From JBMOGA01 sp049318625 (GTDB lineage Bacteria; Pseudomonadota; Alphaproteobacteria; Rhizobiales; Hyphomicrobiaceae), in assembly GCA_049318625.1 (NCBI GenBank), contig JBMOGA010000014.1, forward strand, positions 6,684 through 70,683: a stretch of DNA of 64,000 bases. Reading direction: 5' to 3'. How positions within the stretch are numbered: the first letter of the stretch is position 1; each line of letters begins with the position of its first letter. A program made the translations under genes and the position numbers. This document shows, one piece after another, positions 33,936-42,900 of this stretch. The notes under the pieces are model-generated. The model was not told the DNA's origin. It saw only the letters and a program-made list of their open reading frames with translations, and ran no database searches.

Positions 33936-34244
33936 ATGATGCTTCGCATTCTCTTCTCGACCAGCAGCATCTTCCTGTCCCTCGTGCTGGGCGCCCTGGC
34001 GCTTGCACTCGTGGGGATCAATTATCCCGAAGTCCTGTCGATGATGATCGGATGGGCGCGACAGCTCAAGGGCGCCCTCACCTCCACGGGGCTCGCCGCC
34101 AAGTACAATATCTGGATCGAGCTGCTGCTCGAGGAACGCCAATTGTTGTTCATGTTTTTCACGATCGGCGCACGCATCGCCCTGGCCGTCGTCGGCAGTC
34201 TGTTCTCCAGTGTATTCACAGGCAGCCGGGGCTCGGCGGCCTGA
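33936..34244 (+). CDS. Small membrane protein of unknown function (102 aa)
   Basis: Not recognised. It has a hydrophobic helix at residues 5-30 (IFLSLVLGALALALVGINY) and a second at about 70-95 (LLFMFFTIGARIALAVVGSLF), with an amphipathic link in between and a Ser/Gly/Ala tail. ATG at 33936 or 33939. It lies about 100 bases upstream of the penicillin-binding protein gene on the same strand, but a CtrA-type site in the gap suggests the latter has its own promoter. Codon usage matches the neighbours, which supports a real gene. Confidence 0.7.
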   Translation: MMLRILFSTSSIFLSLVLGALALALVGINYPEVLSMMIGWARQLKGALTSTGLAAKYNIWIELLLEERQLLFMFFTIGARIALAVVGSLFSSVFTGSRGSAA

Positions 34245-34261
34245 TCGCTGCAACGGCACGA

Positions 34262-34278
34262 GTTAACCTGAGGTTAAC
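34262..34278. promoter_or_regulatory. CtrA-type binding site (TTAA-N7-TTAA)
   Basis: GTTAACC-TGA-GGTTAAC is a perfect dyad that contains the full CtrA consensus TTAA-N7-TTAA(C). It lies 68 bases before the PBP start codon, in a position to control that promoter. Confidence 0.6.
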
Positions 34279-34346
34279 GGCCGTACCGGCATGATGTCTC
34301 ATCGATTTCCGCCTGGTGGAAGCGACGGGACATTGGCACGGCCGTC

Positions 34347-36581
34347 ATGGGGCTCTTCGAACGAGATCGGGCCGACCCCCGCCATCGCTGGCCACCGCGA
34401 CGGCTGTTCGGACTATGGCGCCAACCCGCCGCCTGGCACCACCTCGACTGGGATCACCGCAGCCCGCTGCGCAAGGGCATCATAGCCCAGCTACCCTGGC
34501 GATGGCGGCTGTTGATCCGCATCCCGCTCTACGGCCTCGCCGCGATGGCCACCGCGCTGTTCGGACTTTTTGTCTATTATTCGATGATGTTTCCGAACCC
34601 GCTCGCACTCGGACTTCGCGAGCGCTCTCCCGTCATCCGCATTCTCGCCCGCGACGGCAGCCAACTCGCCGAGCGCGGCACCGCCTACGACTACCTGCCG
34701 TTGGACCTCGTGCCGGTGCACGTGCGCAATGCCGTGCTCGCGACCGAGGACCACCGGTTCTATGAGCATTGGGGCGTCGATACGCTCGGCGTTCTGCGGG
34801 CGAGCTTCGCCAACCTCAGGGCCGGACGCTATGCCCAGGGCGGCTCGACCATCACGCAGCAACTCGCGAAGAATGTCTTTCTCAGCGGCGAGCGGACACT
34901 CGAGCGCAAGGTCGAGGAGTTGCTGCTCGCGCTGTGGCTCGAGATCCGGTTGAGCAAGGACGAGATCCTGGAACTCTATCTCAACCGCGTCTACTTCGGC
35001 GGCGGCGCCTACGGCATCGAGGGCGCCGCGCAGCGCTATTTCGAGAAGTCGGCCCGCAACCTCACGCTCCCCGAGGCCGCCGTGCTCGCTGGCCTGCTGA
35101 AGGCTCCGTCGCGGTTCTCGCCATTCGCCAATCCGGCCGCCGCACGCTCCCGCGGCCGCGTTGTGCTGCAGCGGATGCTCGAGGCGGGCAAGATCGACGC
35201 CGCACAACACGAGGCCGCCGGCCTCGTCAGCGTTCGCTTCGCCGACGCCAGACCGCAGCGCGATCCGTCCGGCATCGAATACGCGGTCGACTTCGTGCTG
35301 GAGCGCCTGCCCCCGTTGGTCGGCGCCGGGCATTCAGAACTCATCGTCGAGACCACCTTCGACGCGAGCCTCCAACGCACCGCGCAGCAGGTCGTGCGCG
35401 ATGTCCTCGAGCGGCAGGCCCAGCAGCACGGCGCCAGCCAGGGCGCCACCGTCGTGCTCGATGGTTCCGGCGGCATTCTTGCGCTCGTCGGTGGCCGGGA
35501 TCACGCGGACAGTCAGTTCAACCGCGCCGTCCGCTCCCAGCGTCAGCCCGGCTCGGCATTCAAGCCCATCGTCTACCTCGCCGCCATCGAGGCCGGCATG
35601 ACTCCGGACACGATCGTCCAGGACGTCGCCACGACCATCGACGGCTGGCAACCGCGCAACGACGACGGAGCACACCGCGGCCGCCTGCCGCTGCGCAGCG
35701 CACTCGCCGCCTCGGTCAATACCATCGCCGTCCGCCTGCAGGTGCAGCTCGGCGCACCCAGGATCGTCGAGGTGGCCCGGCGGCTAGGAATCGTATCGGA
35801 CTTGCACACACGCCCGTCGCTGGCACTCGGCACGTCGGAGGTCACTCCCCTGGAACTGGCGGTCGCCTACGCGACGCTGGCCAATGGCGGATCAACCGTC
35901 AGACCGCACGCCATCCGCCGCGTCCGCATGGGCTCGGGGCGCATCCTCTACGCCCGCCGCCCGCTGCCGGCCCGCCGTGCGGTGGCGCCCGACCATGCTG
36001 GCGCCATGAACGACATGCTGCACACCGCGGTCGAGGCGGGCACAGGGCGGCGCGCGCGGCTCGCCCGCCATGTCGTGGCCGGCAAGACGGGTACCACCCA
36101 GGACTTTCGCGATGCCTGGTTCATCGGCTACACGGCCCATGCCACGGCCGCTGTCTGGGTCGGCAACGACAACGGCCGGCCCATGGAGCGCGTGGCCGGT
36201 GGCACGCTGCCCGCCGAGATCTGGCAGCGCGTGATGACCGCCGCCCACGCGGGCCTGGAACCACGCGCACTGCCCGGCATCGACAATGCCCCGCGGCAAC
36301 CCGTTCCGTTGCGCAAGATCCCGCGCGATCCGCCGACCGCACCCGCCGCAGATCCGTCGCACTCTGGCCGCGCGACCCGTTTGCCGGGCGCCACGCTCGG
36401 CAGCATGACGTTGATCGACAAGCCACCCGAAACGGTGGCGACGCCGGGGCACGATGCGCCGCCCCGCCCCGACCGGATCGACGACGACTTCGTGCGGCGC
36501 GCCATCAACGGAGTTGCCCCCATCGCGCCCGATCGGCCGGAGCAGAGCCGCTTGGCCGGTTTCCCGCCACGCAGGCCCTAG
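34347..36581 (+). CDS. Class A penicillin-binding protein (PBP1A type)
   Basis: Bifunctional peptidoglycan synthase of 744 aa. A basic, Trp-rich cytoplasmic head (1-55), one membrane helix (about 58-80), then the GT51 glycosyltransferase (catalytic Glu134 in ATEDHRF, GGSTITQQLAKN) and the transpeptidase: Ser403-x-x-Lys406, Ser456-Val-Asn458 and Lys580-Thr-Gly. The last 100 residues are Pro-rich and disordered. It polymerises lipid II and cross-links stems in the periplasm. A perfect CtrA site precedes the gene. ATG 34347 lies just before the basic head. Confidence 0.95.
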   Translation: MGLFERDRADPRHRWPPRRLFGLWRQPAAWHHLDWDHRSPLRKGIIAQLPWRWRLLIRIPLYGLAAMATALFGLFVYYSMMFPNPLALGLRERSPVIRILARDGSQLAERGTAYDYLPLDLVPVHVRNAVLATEDHRFYEHWGVDTLGVLRASFANLRAGRYAQGGSTITQQLAKNVFLSGERTLERKVEELLLALWLEIRLSKDEILELYLNRVYFGGGAYGIEGAAQRYFEKSARNLTLPEAAVLAGLLKAPSRFSPFANPAAARSRGRVVLQRMLEAGKIDAAQHEAAGLVSVRFADARPQRDPSGIEYAVDFVLERLPPLVGAGHSELIVETTFDASLQRTAQQVVRDVLERQAQQHGASQGATVVLDGSGGILALVGGRDHADSQFNRAVRSQRQPGSAFKPIVYLAAIEAGMTPDTIVQDVATTIDGWQPRNDDGAHRGRLPLRSALAASVNTIAVRLQVQLGAPRIVEVARRLGIVSDLHTRPSLALGTSEVTPLELAVAYATLANGGSTVRPHAIRRVRMGSGRILYARRPLPARRAVAPDHAGAMNDMLHTAVEAGTGRRARLARHVVAGKTGTTQDFRDAWFIGYTAHATAAVWVGNDNGRPMERVAGGTLPAEIWQRVMTAAHAGLEPRALPGIDNAPRQPVPLRKIPRDPPTAPAADPSHSGRATRLPGATLGSMTLIDKPPETVATPGHDAPPRPDRIDDDFVRRAINGVAPIAPDRPEQSRLAGFPPRRP

Positions 36582-36586
36582 GCCGA

Positions 36587-36630
36587 GGGTCCGATCGGCC
36601 GAAGAGCAACGGCGCGCGTCGACCAAGACC
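36587..36630 (+). repeat. Diverged copy of the 44-bp repeat found at 61.3 kb
   Basis: Starts GGGTCCGATCGGCCGA and ends GTCGACCAAGACC, matching the two ends of the repeats at 61302 and 61368 while the middle differs. It lies six bases after the PBP stop, in the gap to the convergent metallopeptidase gene. Confidence 0.4.
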
Positions 36631-36705
36631 GTGACCCAAGCTCCGCAAGTGGAACTTGGAAATCCTCTGGATCAACGAGCCGCTGAAACCAGGACCGGAG
36701 TCCCG

Positions 36706-37455
36706 TCAGGCCATCGCCCCGTAGCGGTGCAGGTCCGTGCCGTTGGCGTAGAGCCACCGGCGGGCCGGCTCCATGTCCGGCATCGTCTCGCGCACCAGGG
36801 CCCAGAACTTCTTGCCGTGATTCATCTCTCTGAGATGCGCGACCTCATGGGCAGCGACGTAGTCCAGCACGAAGGGTGGTGCCAGGATCAGCCGCCACGA
36901 AAACGACAGCACGCCGGTCGTCGAACAGGAACCCCACCGGCTCAACTGGTCACGCACCGCGATGCGCTTGGCGCGAACGTCCAAGTGCCGCGCATGATGG
37001 CGCACCCGCACATCGAGATCGCGCCGCGCCTGCTCGACCAGCCAATCCTTGAGCCGCCGCGCCGCATGTTCCGGCTCGCCCGCCACCACCAGCGCCCGGC
37101 CCTCATCGCCCGACCCTGTGACCGTGACGACGCCCACCTGCGATCCCGTGCGCGCGACGGCCACGACATGCGGCTCGCCGCGCAAAGGCACCTGCGCGCC
37201 CTCGGCGAAGGGTACAGCGTCCGGAATGGAAACGAGCTTCTGCCGCACCCACTCGGCATGGCGATGGACGAACTTGTCGGCGGCATTGAGATCGCAGCGC
37301 AGCGGCAGCGTCAGGATGACGGCCCGATGAGTCCGGCTGACTCGCAAGGTCATGCGCCGCGCGGCCGGATGGCGACGCACCTCCACGGTGGCATCCACAC
37401 CGGGAATCATCAAACCCTTCGCAGAATGGCGCGCAGTGCTGCGCGAATCCCGCAT
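36706..37455 (-). CDS. YgjP-like (DUF45) zinc metallopeptidase
   Basis: 249 aa. The gluzincin-like HEVAH with LREMNHGKKFW downstream gives two zinc histidines and the catalytic Glu; a third His is in NHG. The N-terminal half is the usual YgjP beta region (RRMTLRVSR). RWGSCSTTGVLSFSWRL precedes the active site, as in the whole family. Function unknown; assumed cytoplasmic peptidase. ATG 37455 has GAGAGG six bases upstream, preferred over a GTG 16 codons earlier. Confidence 0.88.
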   Translation of the reverse strand: MRDSRSTARHSAKGLMIPGVDATVEVRRHPAARRMTLRVSRTHRAVILTLPLRCDLNAADKFVHRHAEWVRQKLVSIPDAVPFAEGAQVPLRGEPHVVAVARTGSQVGVVTVTGSGDEGRALVVAGEPEHAARRLKDWLVEQARRDLDVRVRHHARHLDVRAKRIAVRDQLSRWGSCSTTGVLSFSWRLILAPPFVLDYVAAHEVAHLREMNHGKKFWALVRETMPDMEPARRWLYANGTDLHRYGAMA

Positions 37456-37786
37456 GGTCAACCTCTCGACTGAACGCAAAATCACCACGAGCCGCCGAAC
37501 CACGCATCGTCAGATTCGGCCCCGCCCTTCGCATGGCTAGCAGGGACGCGTGTCACATCTCTAGCGCTAAACGGAGGCAAGGTCTGCAACGCCTGAACGA
37601 CTGTTGCAGCATCGCGCCACCGGTTGCCCGGCTCGGTACACGGCGCCACCCCGGCAGCTTACCCTATTGAACTGATCCGATATCTGATTTTTTATTGCGT
37701 CGCCTCATGCACAGGCGCATCCTCTGGCGCGACGATCCGCCCGCAAGCAGCTGTGTTTGCGGCCGCTTGCGGGCGGAAACCGGCGA
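37456..37786. other. Non-coding stretch between YgjP-like and iron-binding protein genes
   Basis: 331 bases. Apart from the strong hairpin at 37736-37777 (listed separately) and a T-rich patch (37687-37694), nothing is recognised. Open frames here are short and lack ribosome sites. Confidence 0.5.
37736..37777 (-). terminator. Hairpin terminator after the iron-binding protein gene
   Basis: A perfect 13-bp inverted repeat (TCCGCCCGCAAGC / GCTTGCGGGCGGA) with a 16-nt loop begins 10 bases after the stop at 37787. No T-run follows on the minus strand, so it may act as an RNA-stabilising end or a Rho-assisted terminator. Confidence 0.6.
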
Positions 37787-38824
37787 TCAGCCGGTTGGAC
37801 CGGCATCGAAGCCGACCGTATCGACCAACTCCGACGCCCGCACGCGATACTTGGCGATCGCGTCGAGGCCCAACGCATCGGGCTTCAGCACGCCCCAGCT
37901 CTTGACCAAGTCCGACGCCTCCACCTTGGGATTGACCGGATACTCGTTGTTCGCCTCGGCATAAATCTTCTGAGCCGCTTCGGAGGTCAGGAACTCCAGC
38001 AATTTCCCTGCCTCGGCCTTGTGGGGCGCATGCTTGGTCATGGCGACACCCGAGATGTTGACGTGCGAGCCGCGATCGCCGGCATTGGGGAACAGCATCT
38101 TGACGGAGTCGGCCCACGGCTTCTGCGCCGGGTTCTTCAGCATCGCCGCCATGTAGTACGTATTGCCGATCGCCAGGTCGCACTTGCCCGCCTGCACGTC
38201 GCGCACCTGCTCGCGGTCACCACCCGCCGGCTTTCCGGCGAGATTGGCCTTCAATCCGCGCAACCACTTCACAGCTTCCGCCTCGCCCTTGTGGGCAATC
38301 ACCGATGCGATAAGAGCGGTGTTGTAGGCGTGCTGACCGGAGCGAACGCAGATCTTGCCGCGCCATTTCGGATCGGCCAGTTCCTCGTAGGTGATGGTAT
38401 CCTGCTTCACACGCTCCTTCGACGCGTAGACGATCCGCGCCCGCATCGACAGCCCGAACCAATGGCCTTCGGCATCGCGCAGCGGCGCCGGCACGCCGGC
38501 CAGAACGGCGGCGTTCGTGACCGCCTGCGTCAGGCCCGCCGCTTTGGCCTCCGAGAGGCGGGTTGAATCGACGGTCAGCAGGATATCCGCCGGGCTGTTC
38601 GCACCCTCCGCGGCCAGCCGCTCGTTGAGCCCGGCGCTCGCGAACACCACGTTGGTCTTGATGCCGGTCCTCTGGGTGAAGGCCTCGAGCAACGGAGCAA
38701 TAAGCCCGGGCTCTCGATAGGAGTAGATGTTGACTTGGCCTTGGGCCAAGGCGGCAGGCGAGAAGGCGAGGGTGCCCGCAAGCACCAGCGGACGCGCATG
38801 GCGCCGCATACGTTGGACGAACAT
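37787..38824 (-). CDS. Iron(III) ABC transporter periplasmic-binding protein
   Basis: 345 aa with signal peptide (basic MFVQRMRRHAR, hydrophobic core, cleavage after AALA). The mature part is FbpA/FutA-like: VNIYSYREPGLIAPLL, ILLTVDSTRL, and the YY iron-ligand motif in GNTYYMAAML. It captures ferric iron in the periplasm. The permease and ATPase genes are not adjacent, so this is an orphan component. ATG 38824 has GGAG seven bases upstream, decided over a frame start nine codons earlier. A GAA-N3-TTC palindrome upstream may be an iron-regulator site. Confidence 0.9.
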   Translation of the reverse strand: MFVQRMRRHARPLVLAGTLAFSPAALAQGQVNIYSYREPGLIAPLLEAFTQRTGIKTNVVFASAGLNERLAAEGANSPADILLTVDSTRLSEAKAAGLTQAVTNAAVLAGVPAPLRDAEGHWFGLSMRARIVYASKERVKQDTITYEELADPKWRGKICVRSGQHAYNTALIASVIAHKGEAEAVKWLRGLKANLAGKPAGGDREQVRDVQAGKCDLAIGNTYYMAAMLKNPAQKPWADSVKMLFPNAGDRGSHVNISGVAMTKHAPHKAEAGKLLEFLTSEAAQKIYAEANNEYPVNPKVEASDLVKSWGVLKPDALGLDAIAKYRVRASELVDTVGFDAGPTG

Positions 38825-38953
38825 CGACAATCTCCAAACCTCGGGGGTCAAGGCCCCGCATCGGACACCGCAAGAGCGCGGTACCGCGAAAAAAATCAGC
38901 GCGCACCCATCGGGTCAAGCGCAAACGGCCAAATCTGGATGAAAAAGATCAAC

Positions 38954-38968
38954 ATTGGAATCGTTCAA
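38954..38968. promoter_or_regulatory. Possible iron-control palindrome upstream of the iron-binding protein gene
   Basis: TTGGAATCGTTCAAA is an imperfect dyad with GAA-N3-TTC core, similar to the Irr box core (TTTAGAA-N3-TTCTAAA) of Rhizobiales. It lies 130 bases before the start codon, in the gap to gyrB. Confidence 0.25.
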
Positions 38969-39020
38969 AATGGTAGAGGGCCGCCAGCTTGATTTGCATC
39001 AAACCCGGCGGCCCCGAAGG

Positions 39021-41468
39021 TCAGACGTCGACACTCGCGTTCAAGGCGTTGTCCTGGATGAATTCGCGCCGCGGCTCGACCACATCACCCATCAGCTTGG
39101 AGAAGATCTCGTCGGCCTCGCCGAGGTCACCGATCTTCACCTGCAGCAACGTCCGGCTCTCGCGGTCCAGCGTGGTCTCCCACAGCTGCTCCGGATTCAT
39201 TTCGCCGAGACCTTTATAGCGCTGCAGGGCCAACCCCTTCCGGCCACCCTCGTAGACCGCCTTCAGCAACCCACCCGGCCCGTAGACGGACGTTTCCATG
39301 TCCTTCCGACGGAACGTTGCCGGCATATCGTAGATTTCCGAAAGATGCTGATGCCGCTCGTTCAGCCGCCGCGCGTCGACAGACACCAGGAACGCCCGGT
39401 CGAGCACGTGCGCCTCGCGCACCCCGCGCACCTCACGGACGAATATCAAGCCTTCGTTGTCGGAAAGCTTGCCCTCCCAGCCCCGTTCGGTCTCCTCGGC
39501 GATGTTGTCGAGGCGCCTCGCCACCTCGCGGGCCTTGTCCTCGGCCGATTCCCGGCTGGTCAGGATCCGCCCGTCGAGCGCTCCGCCGATGGCCGCCTGC
39601 TCCACGATGAACCGCGCGTAACGACTGTGCAGCCCATCGAGTATCCCCTGCAGCACGCGCGCCGTCTCCACGATGTCGCGGAGATCCTTGCCGGCCCGCA
39701 CCTCGCCAGACGCGAGCCTGAGTGCCGAATCTTCGATACCCGTGTCGATCAGATAGTCCTCGAGGGCGCGCTGGTCCTTCAGGTACCGCTCGGATTTGCC
39801 CTTGGTGACTTTGTAGAGCGGCGGTTGCGCGATGTAGAGATGCCCCTTCTCCACCAGCTCCGGCATCTGCCGATAGAAGAACGTCAGCAGCAGCGTGCGG
39901 ATGTGCGCCCCGTCGACGTCGGCGTCCGTCATGATGATGATCTTATGGTAGCGGAGCTTGGCGAGGTTGAAATCGTCGCGCCCGATGCCGGTTCCGAGCG
40001 CCGTGATCAACGTGCCGATCTCCTGGCTCGACAGCATCTTGTCGAACCGCGCCCGCTCCACGTTCAGGATCTTGCCGCGGATCGGCAGCACCGCCTGGAA
40101 CTCCCGGTTGCGCGCCTGTTTGGCCGACCCGCCCGCCGAGTCACCCTCGACGATGAACATCTCCGTATTCGCCGCGTTGCGATCCTGGCACTCGGCCAGC
40201 TTGCCCGGCAGGTTCGCCATGTCGAGCGCACCCTTGCGGCGCGTCAGCTCGCGAGCTTTACGGGCCGCCTCGCGCGCCGCCGCCGCCTCGGCGACCTTGG
40301 CGACGATGATCTTCGCTTCCTTCGGATGCTCCTCGAACCACTGGCTGAGCTGGTCACCCACGATGTTCTCGACCGCCGGCTTGACCTCGGACGAGACGAG
40401 CTTGTCTTTCGTCTGGCTGGAGAACTTGGGGTCGGGCACCTTGACCGACAGCACAGAAGTCAAACCCTCGCGGGCGTCGTCGCCGGTCAGCGACACCTTC
40501 TCGCGCTTCGCGATGCCGGTTTCTTCCGCATACTTATTGATGACGCGCGTGAGGGCCGCACGGTAGCCGGCGAGATGCGTGCCACCGTCGCGCTGAGGAA
40601 TGTTGTTCGTGAAGCACAGCGTCGTCTCGTGATAGCCGTCGTTCCACCACAGACCGAGTTCGACGGAGATACCCTCCCGCTCGCCCCGGATCATGATCGG
40701 CGCATCGAAGAGCGACGAGCGAGAGCGGTCGAGATAGCGCACGAAGGCCGCGACGCCACCGTCATAGATCAGTTCCTCGCGCCTGACGTCGGCGTGGCGT
40801 GCATCGGTCAACACGATCCGGACACCCGAATTCAGGAAGGCAAGCTCGCGCAGACGATGCTCGAGGGTCGCGAAGTCGAACTCTGTTTTCGTGAATGTCT
40901 GACCACTCGGCAGGAACGTCACTTCGGTCCCGCGTTGCCCGTCGGCCGGCCCGACGACAGCCAGCGGCCCCGACGGCACGCCGTCGCAGAAGTCGATGAC
41001 GTGCTGATGCCCCTCCCGCCAAACGGTCACCTTCAGCGCCGACGACAGCGCATTGACGACCGATACGCCCACGCCGTGCAGGCCGCCGGATACCTTGTAG
41101 GAGTTCTGGTCGAACTTGCCGCCGGCATGCAGTTCGGTCATCACGATCTCGACCGCCGACCGCTTGGGGTCGTGATCGTCATCGTCCTTGATGCCGGTCG
41201 GAATGCCGCGACCATTGTCGCGCACCGTGCACGAGCCGTCGGCATTGAGCGTCACGCTGACCTCGGTCGCATGCCCGCCCAGCGCCTCGTCGATGGCGTT
41301 GTCGACGACCTCGTACACCATGTGGTGCAAGCCGGAGCCGTCGTCGGTATCGCCGATGTACATGCCGGGACGCTTGCGGACCGCGTCGAGGCCCTTCAGC
41401 ATCTTGATCGAGCTGGCATCGTAGCTGTCGGCGGGCGCGTCGATTTTTCGGGCCGGCTGAGCGCTCAT
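39021..41468 (-). CDS. gyrB: DNA gyrase subunit B
   Basis: 815 aa. The GHKL ATPase domain begins ASSIKMLKGLDAVRKRPGMYIG, with DNGRGIPTG and GGLHGVGVSVVNALS; the TOPRIM domain has EGDSAGGSAKQ and DADVDGAHI; the C-terminal QRYKGLGEMNPEQLWETTL is canonical. It introduces negative supercoils with GyrA. The start at 41468 is used because the family MSxxP... head begins there; the frame continues upstream without homology. It is the last gene of dnaA-dnaN-recF-gyrB, all on the minus strand, 147 bases after recF. Confidence 0.97.
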   Translation of the reverse strand: MSAQPARKIDAPADSYDASSIKMLKGLDAVRKRPGMYIGDTDDGSGLHHMVYEVVDNAIDEALGGHATEVSVTLNADGSCTVRDNGRGIPTGIKDDDDHDPKRSAVEIVMTELHAGGKFDQNSYKVSGGLHGVGVSVVNALSSALKVTVWREGHQHVIDFCDGVPSGPLAVVGPADGQRGTEVTFLPSGQTFTKTEFDFATLEHRLRELAFLNSGVRIVLTDARHADVRREELIYDGGVAAFVRYLDRSRSSLFDAPIMIRGEREGISVELGLWWNDGYHETTLCFTNNIPQRDGGTHLAGYRAALTRVINKYAEETGIAKREKVSLTGDDAREGLTSVLSVKVPDPKFSSQTKDKLVSSEVKPAVENIVGDQLSQWFEEHPKEAKIIVAKVAEAAAAREAARKARELTRRKGALDMANLPGKLAECQDRNAANTEMFIVEGDSAGGSAKQARNREFQAVLPIRGKILNVERARFDKMLSSQEIGTLITALGTGIGRDDFNLAKLRYHKIIIMTDADVDGAHIRTLLLTFFYRQMPELVEKGHLYIAQPPLYKVTKGKSERYLKDQRALEDYLIDTGIEDSALRLASGEVRAGKDLRDIVETARVLQGILDGLHSRYARFIVEQAAIGGALDGRILTSRESAEDKAREVARRLDNIAEETERGWEGKLSDNEGLIFVREVRGVREAHVLDRAFLVSVDARRLNERHQHLSEIYDMPATFRRKDMETSVYGPGGLLKAVYEGGRKGLALQRYKGLGEMNPEQLWETTLDRESRTLLQVKIGDLGEADEIFSKLMGDVVEPRREFIQDNALNASVDV

Positions 41469-41615
41469 GCGAATTGTCCGTCTGGAGGAAAAGGAGTGTC
41501 CCGTGCTTATACCACGGACGCGGCCAAAAGACGTTCGAATCGACGTTGGCCAGATAATAGTCGACAGCAAATTTTCTCTATTTGCGCAATGGGTTGCGTC
41601 GACGCATGCGCGACA

Positions 41616-42809
41616 TCATGAGGGCAGGAAGGGGGCTATGGTCCCATCCTCGACCTTGAGCAGCAGCGCCCGGCCCTCGAGTGAGTCGAAAAGGGCGGCG
41701 TCGGTGCCCGTCATCCAGGCCTGAGTCCGCAGGTGCAGCAGCTCCTCGAACAGCGCCGCCCGGCGCGACGGATCGAGATGCGCCGCGATCTCGTCGAGCA
41801 GCAGGATGGGCACGGCACCGTCGCGCCGCTCGGCCGCCCGCTCGGCGTGCGCCAGGATGAGCCCCACCAACAGCGCCTTCTGCTCGCCCGTCGAGCACAG
41901 GTTGGCCGGCATGGACTTCGGCCCGTGATGCACGATCAGGTCCGACCGATGCGGCCCATCGAGCGTGCGGCCCGCGCCGCGGTCCCGCTCGCGACCCGCC
42001 GCGAGCCGGTCGGCGTAGTGATCCTCGGCTTCCACGGCTGGCATCCGCGCCACCGCGAGATCGAGGTCACCATCGAGCGCCAGCTTGCTCCACGGGAACG
42101 GTGAAAGGGGATCGCGGTCGCGCCGCGCCAAAATGGTGGCCTGGATCTGAGCAACCGCCTCGGCGCGCATCGCCGCGATCGCAACCCCCGTCTCCGCCAT
42201 GATCCGCTCGAGCCCCCCGAGCTGGCCGTGCTGGGTCGCGCCCTGCTCCAGCAGGCGGTTGCGCTGGCGCATGGCCCGCTCGAAATGGCCGAGCCGCGTC
42301 CTGTAGCCCGGATCGAAGCAAAGGATCAGCCGATCGAGAAAACGCCGCCGGTCGGCGGCCGGCCCGGTCAGCAGCCCGTCCATGGCGGGCGTCAGCCAAA
42401 CCATCTCGATGACGTCGGCGAGCGCCCCCGAACCGCCCTTGCTCGCACCGTCGATCCGCACGATGCGGCCGGCGCGGGCGTCGCCGAGCCGCGCATCGAG
42501 CCCGGTGCCGATTTCGACGACCGAACCCGCCACGCGAACGCGCGCCGCCACCGCCCAGTCGCCGGCCCCGCCCTGGCGCGCGACGGTCTCGTAAGCGGCC
42601 CGGCGCAGGCCCTGCCCCGGCGCGATCAGCGAGACCGCTTCCAGCATGTTGGTCTTGCCGGCCCCGTTGGCGCCGAGCAACACCACGGGCCGCGGCCCAG
42701 GCTCGACCGTCGCGGTGCGATAGTTGCGAAAGTTGGTGAGCGCGATCCGCTCGATCCAGAATTCGGGACCGAGGTCAGGGGGCGTCGCGGTGCGGCGCGC
42801 GGCGTCCAT
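41616..42809 (-). CDS. recF: DNA replication/repair protein RecF
   Basis: 397 aa SMC-like ATPase. ALTNFRNYRTA is the family start, Walker A is GANGAGKTNMLEA, the signature region is CSTGEQKALLVGL and Walker B is PILLLDEIAAHLD. RecF loads RecA at gaps with RecO and RecR. ATG 42809 has a perfect AGGAGG five bases upstream, so the 28-codon longer frame is excluded. It is located between dnaN and gyrB as in many bacteria. There is no coiled-coil arm, as expected. Confidence 0.96.
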   Translation of the reverse strand: MDAARRTATPPDLGPEFWIERIALTNFRNYRTATVEPGPRPVVLLGANGAGKTNMLEAVSLIAPGQGLRRAAYETVARQGGAGDWAVAARVRVAGSVVEIGTGLDARLGDARAGRIVRIDGASKGGSGALADVIEMVWLTPAMDGLLTGPAADRRRFLDRLILCFDPGYRTRLGHFERAMRQRNRLLEQGATQHGQLGGLERIMAETGVAIAAMRAEAVAQIQATILARRDRDPLSPFPWSKLALDGDLDLAVARMPAVEAEDHYADRLAAGRERDRGAGRTLDGPHRSDLIVHHGPKSMPANLCSTGEQKALLVGLILAHAERAAERRDGAVPILLLDEIAAHLDPSRRAALFEELLHLRTQAWMTGTDAALFDSLEGRALLLKVEDGTIAPFLPS

Positions 42810-42900
42810 AGGGACCTCCTGCCGATCGGACGGTGGCGGATCACCCAGCGCGGCCGCCGAATTCGCCCCTTGCCGGCCCCATCCCTTGGACAAAGGGGGC

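Noticed and set aside
38955..41621. Open frame of 888 codons opposite gyrB
   Set aside because: Mirror of gyrB codons; His/Arg/Asp-rich with no motif.
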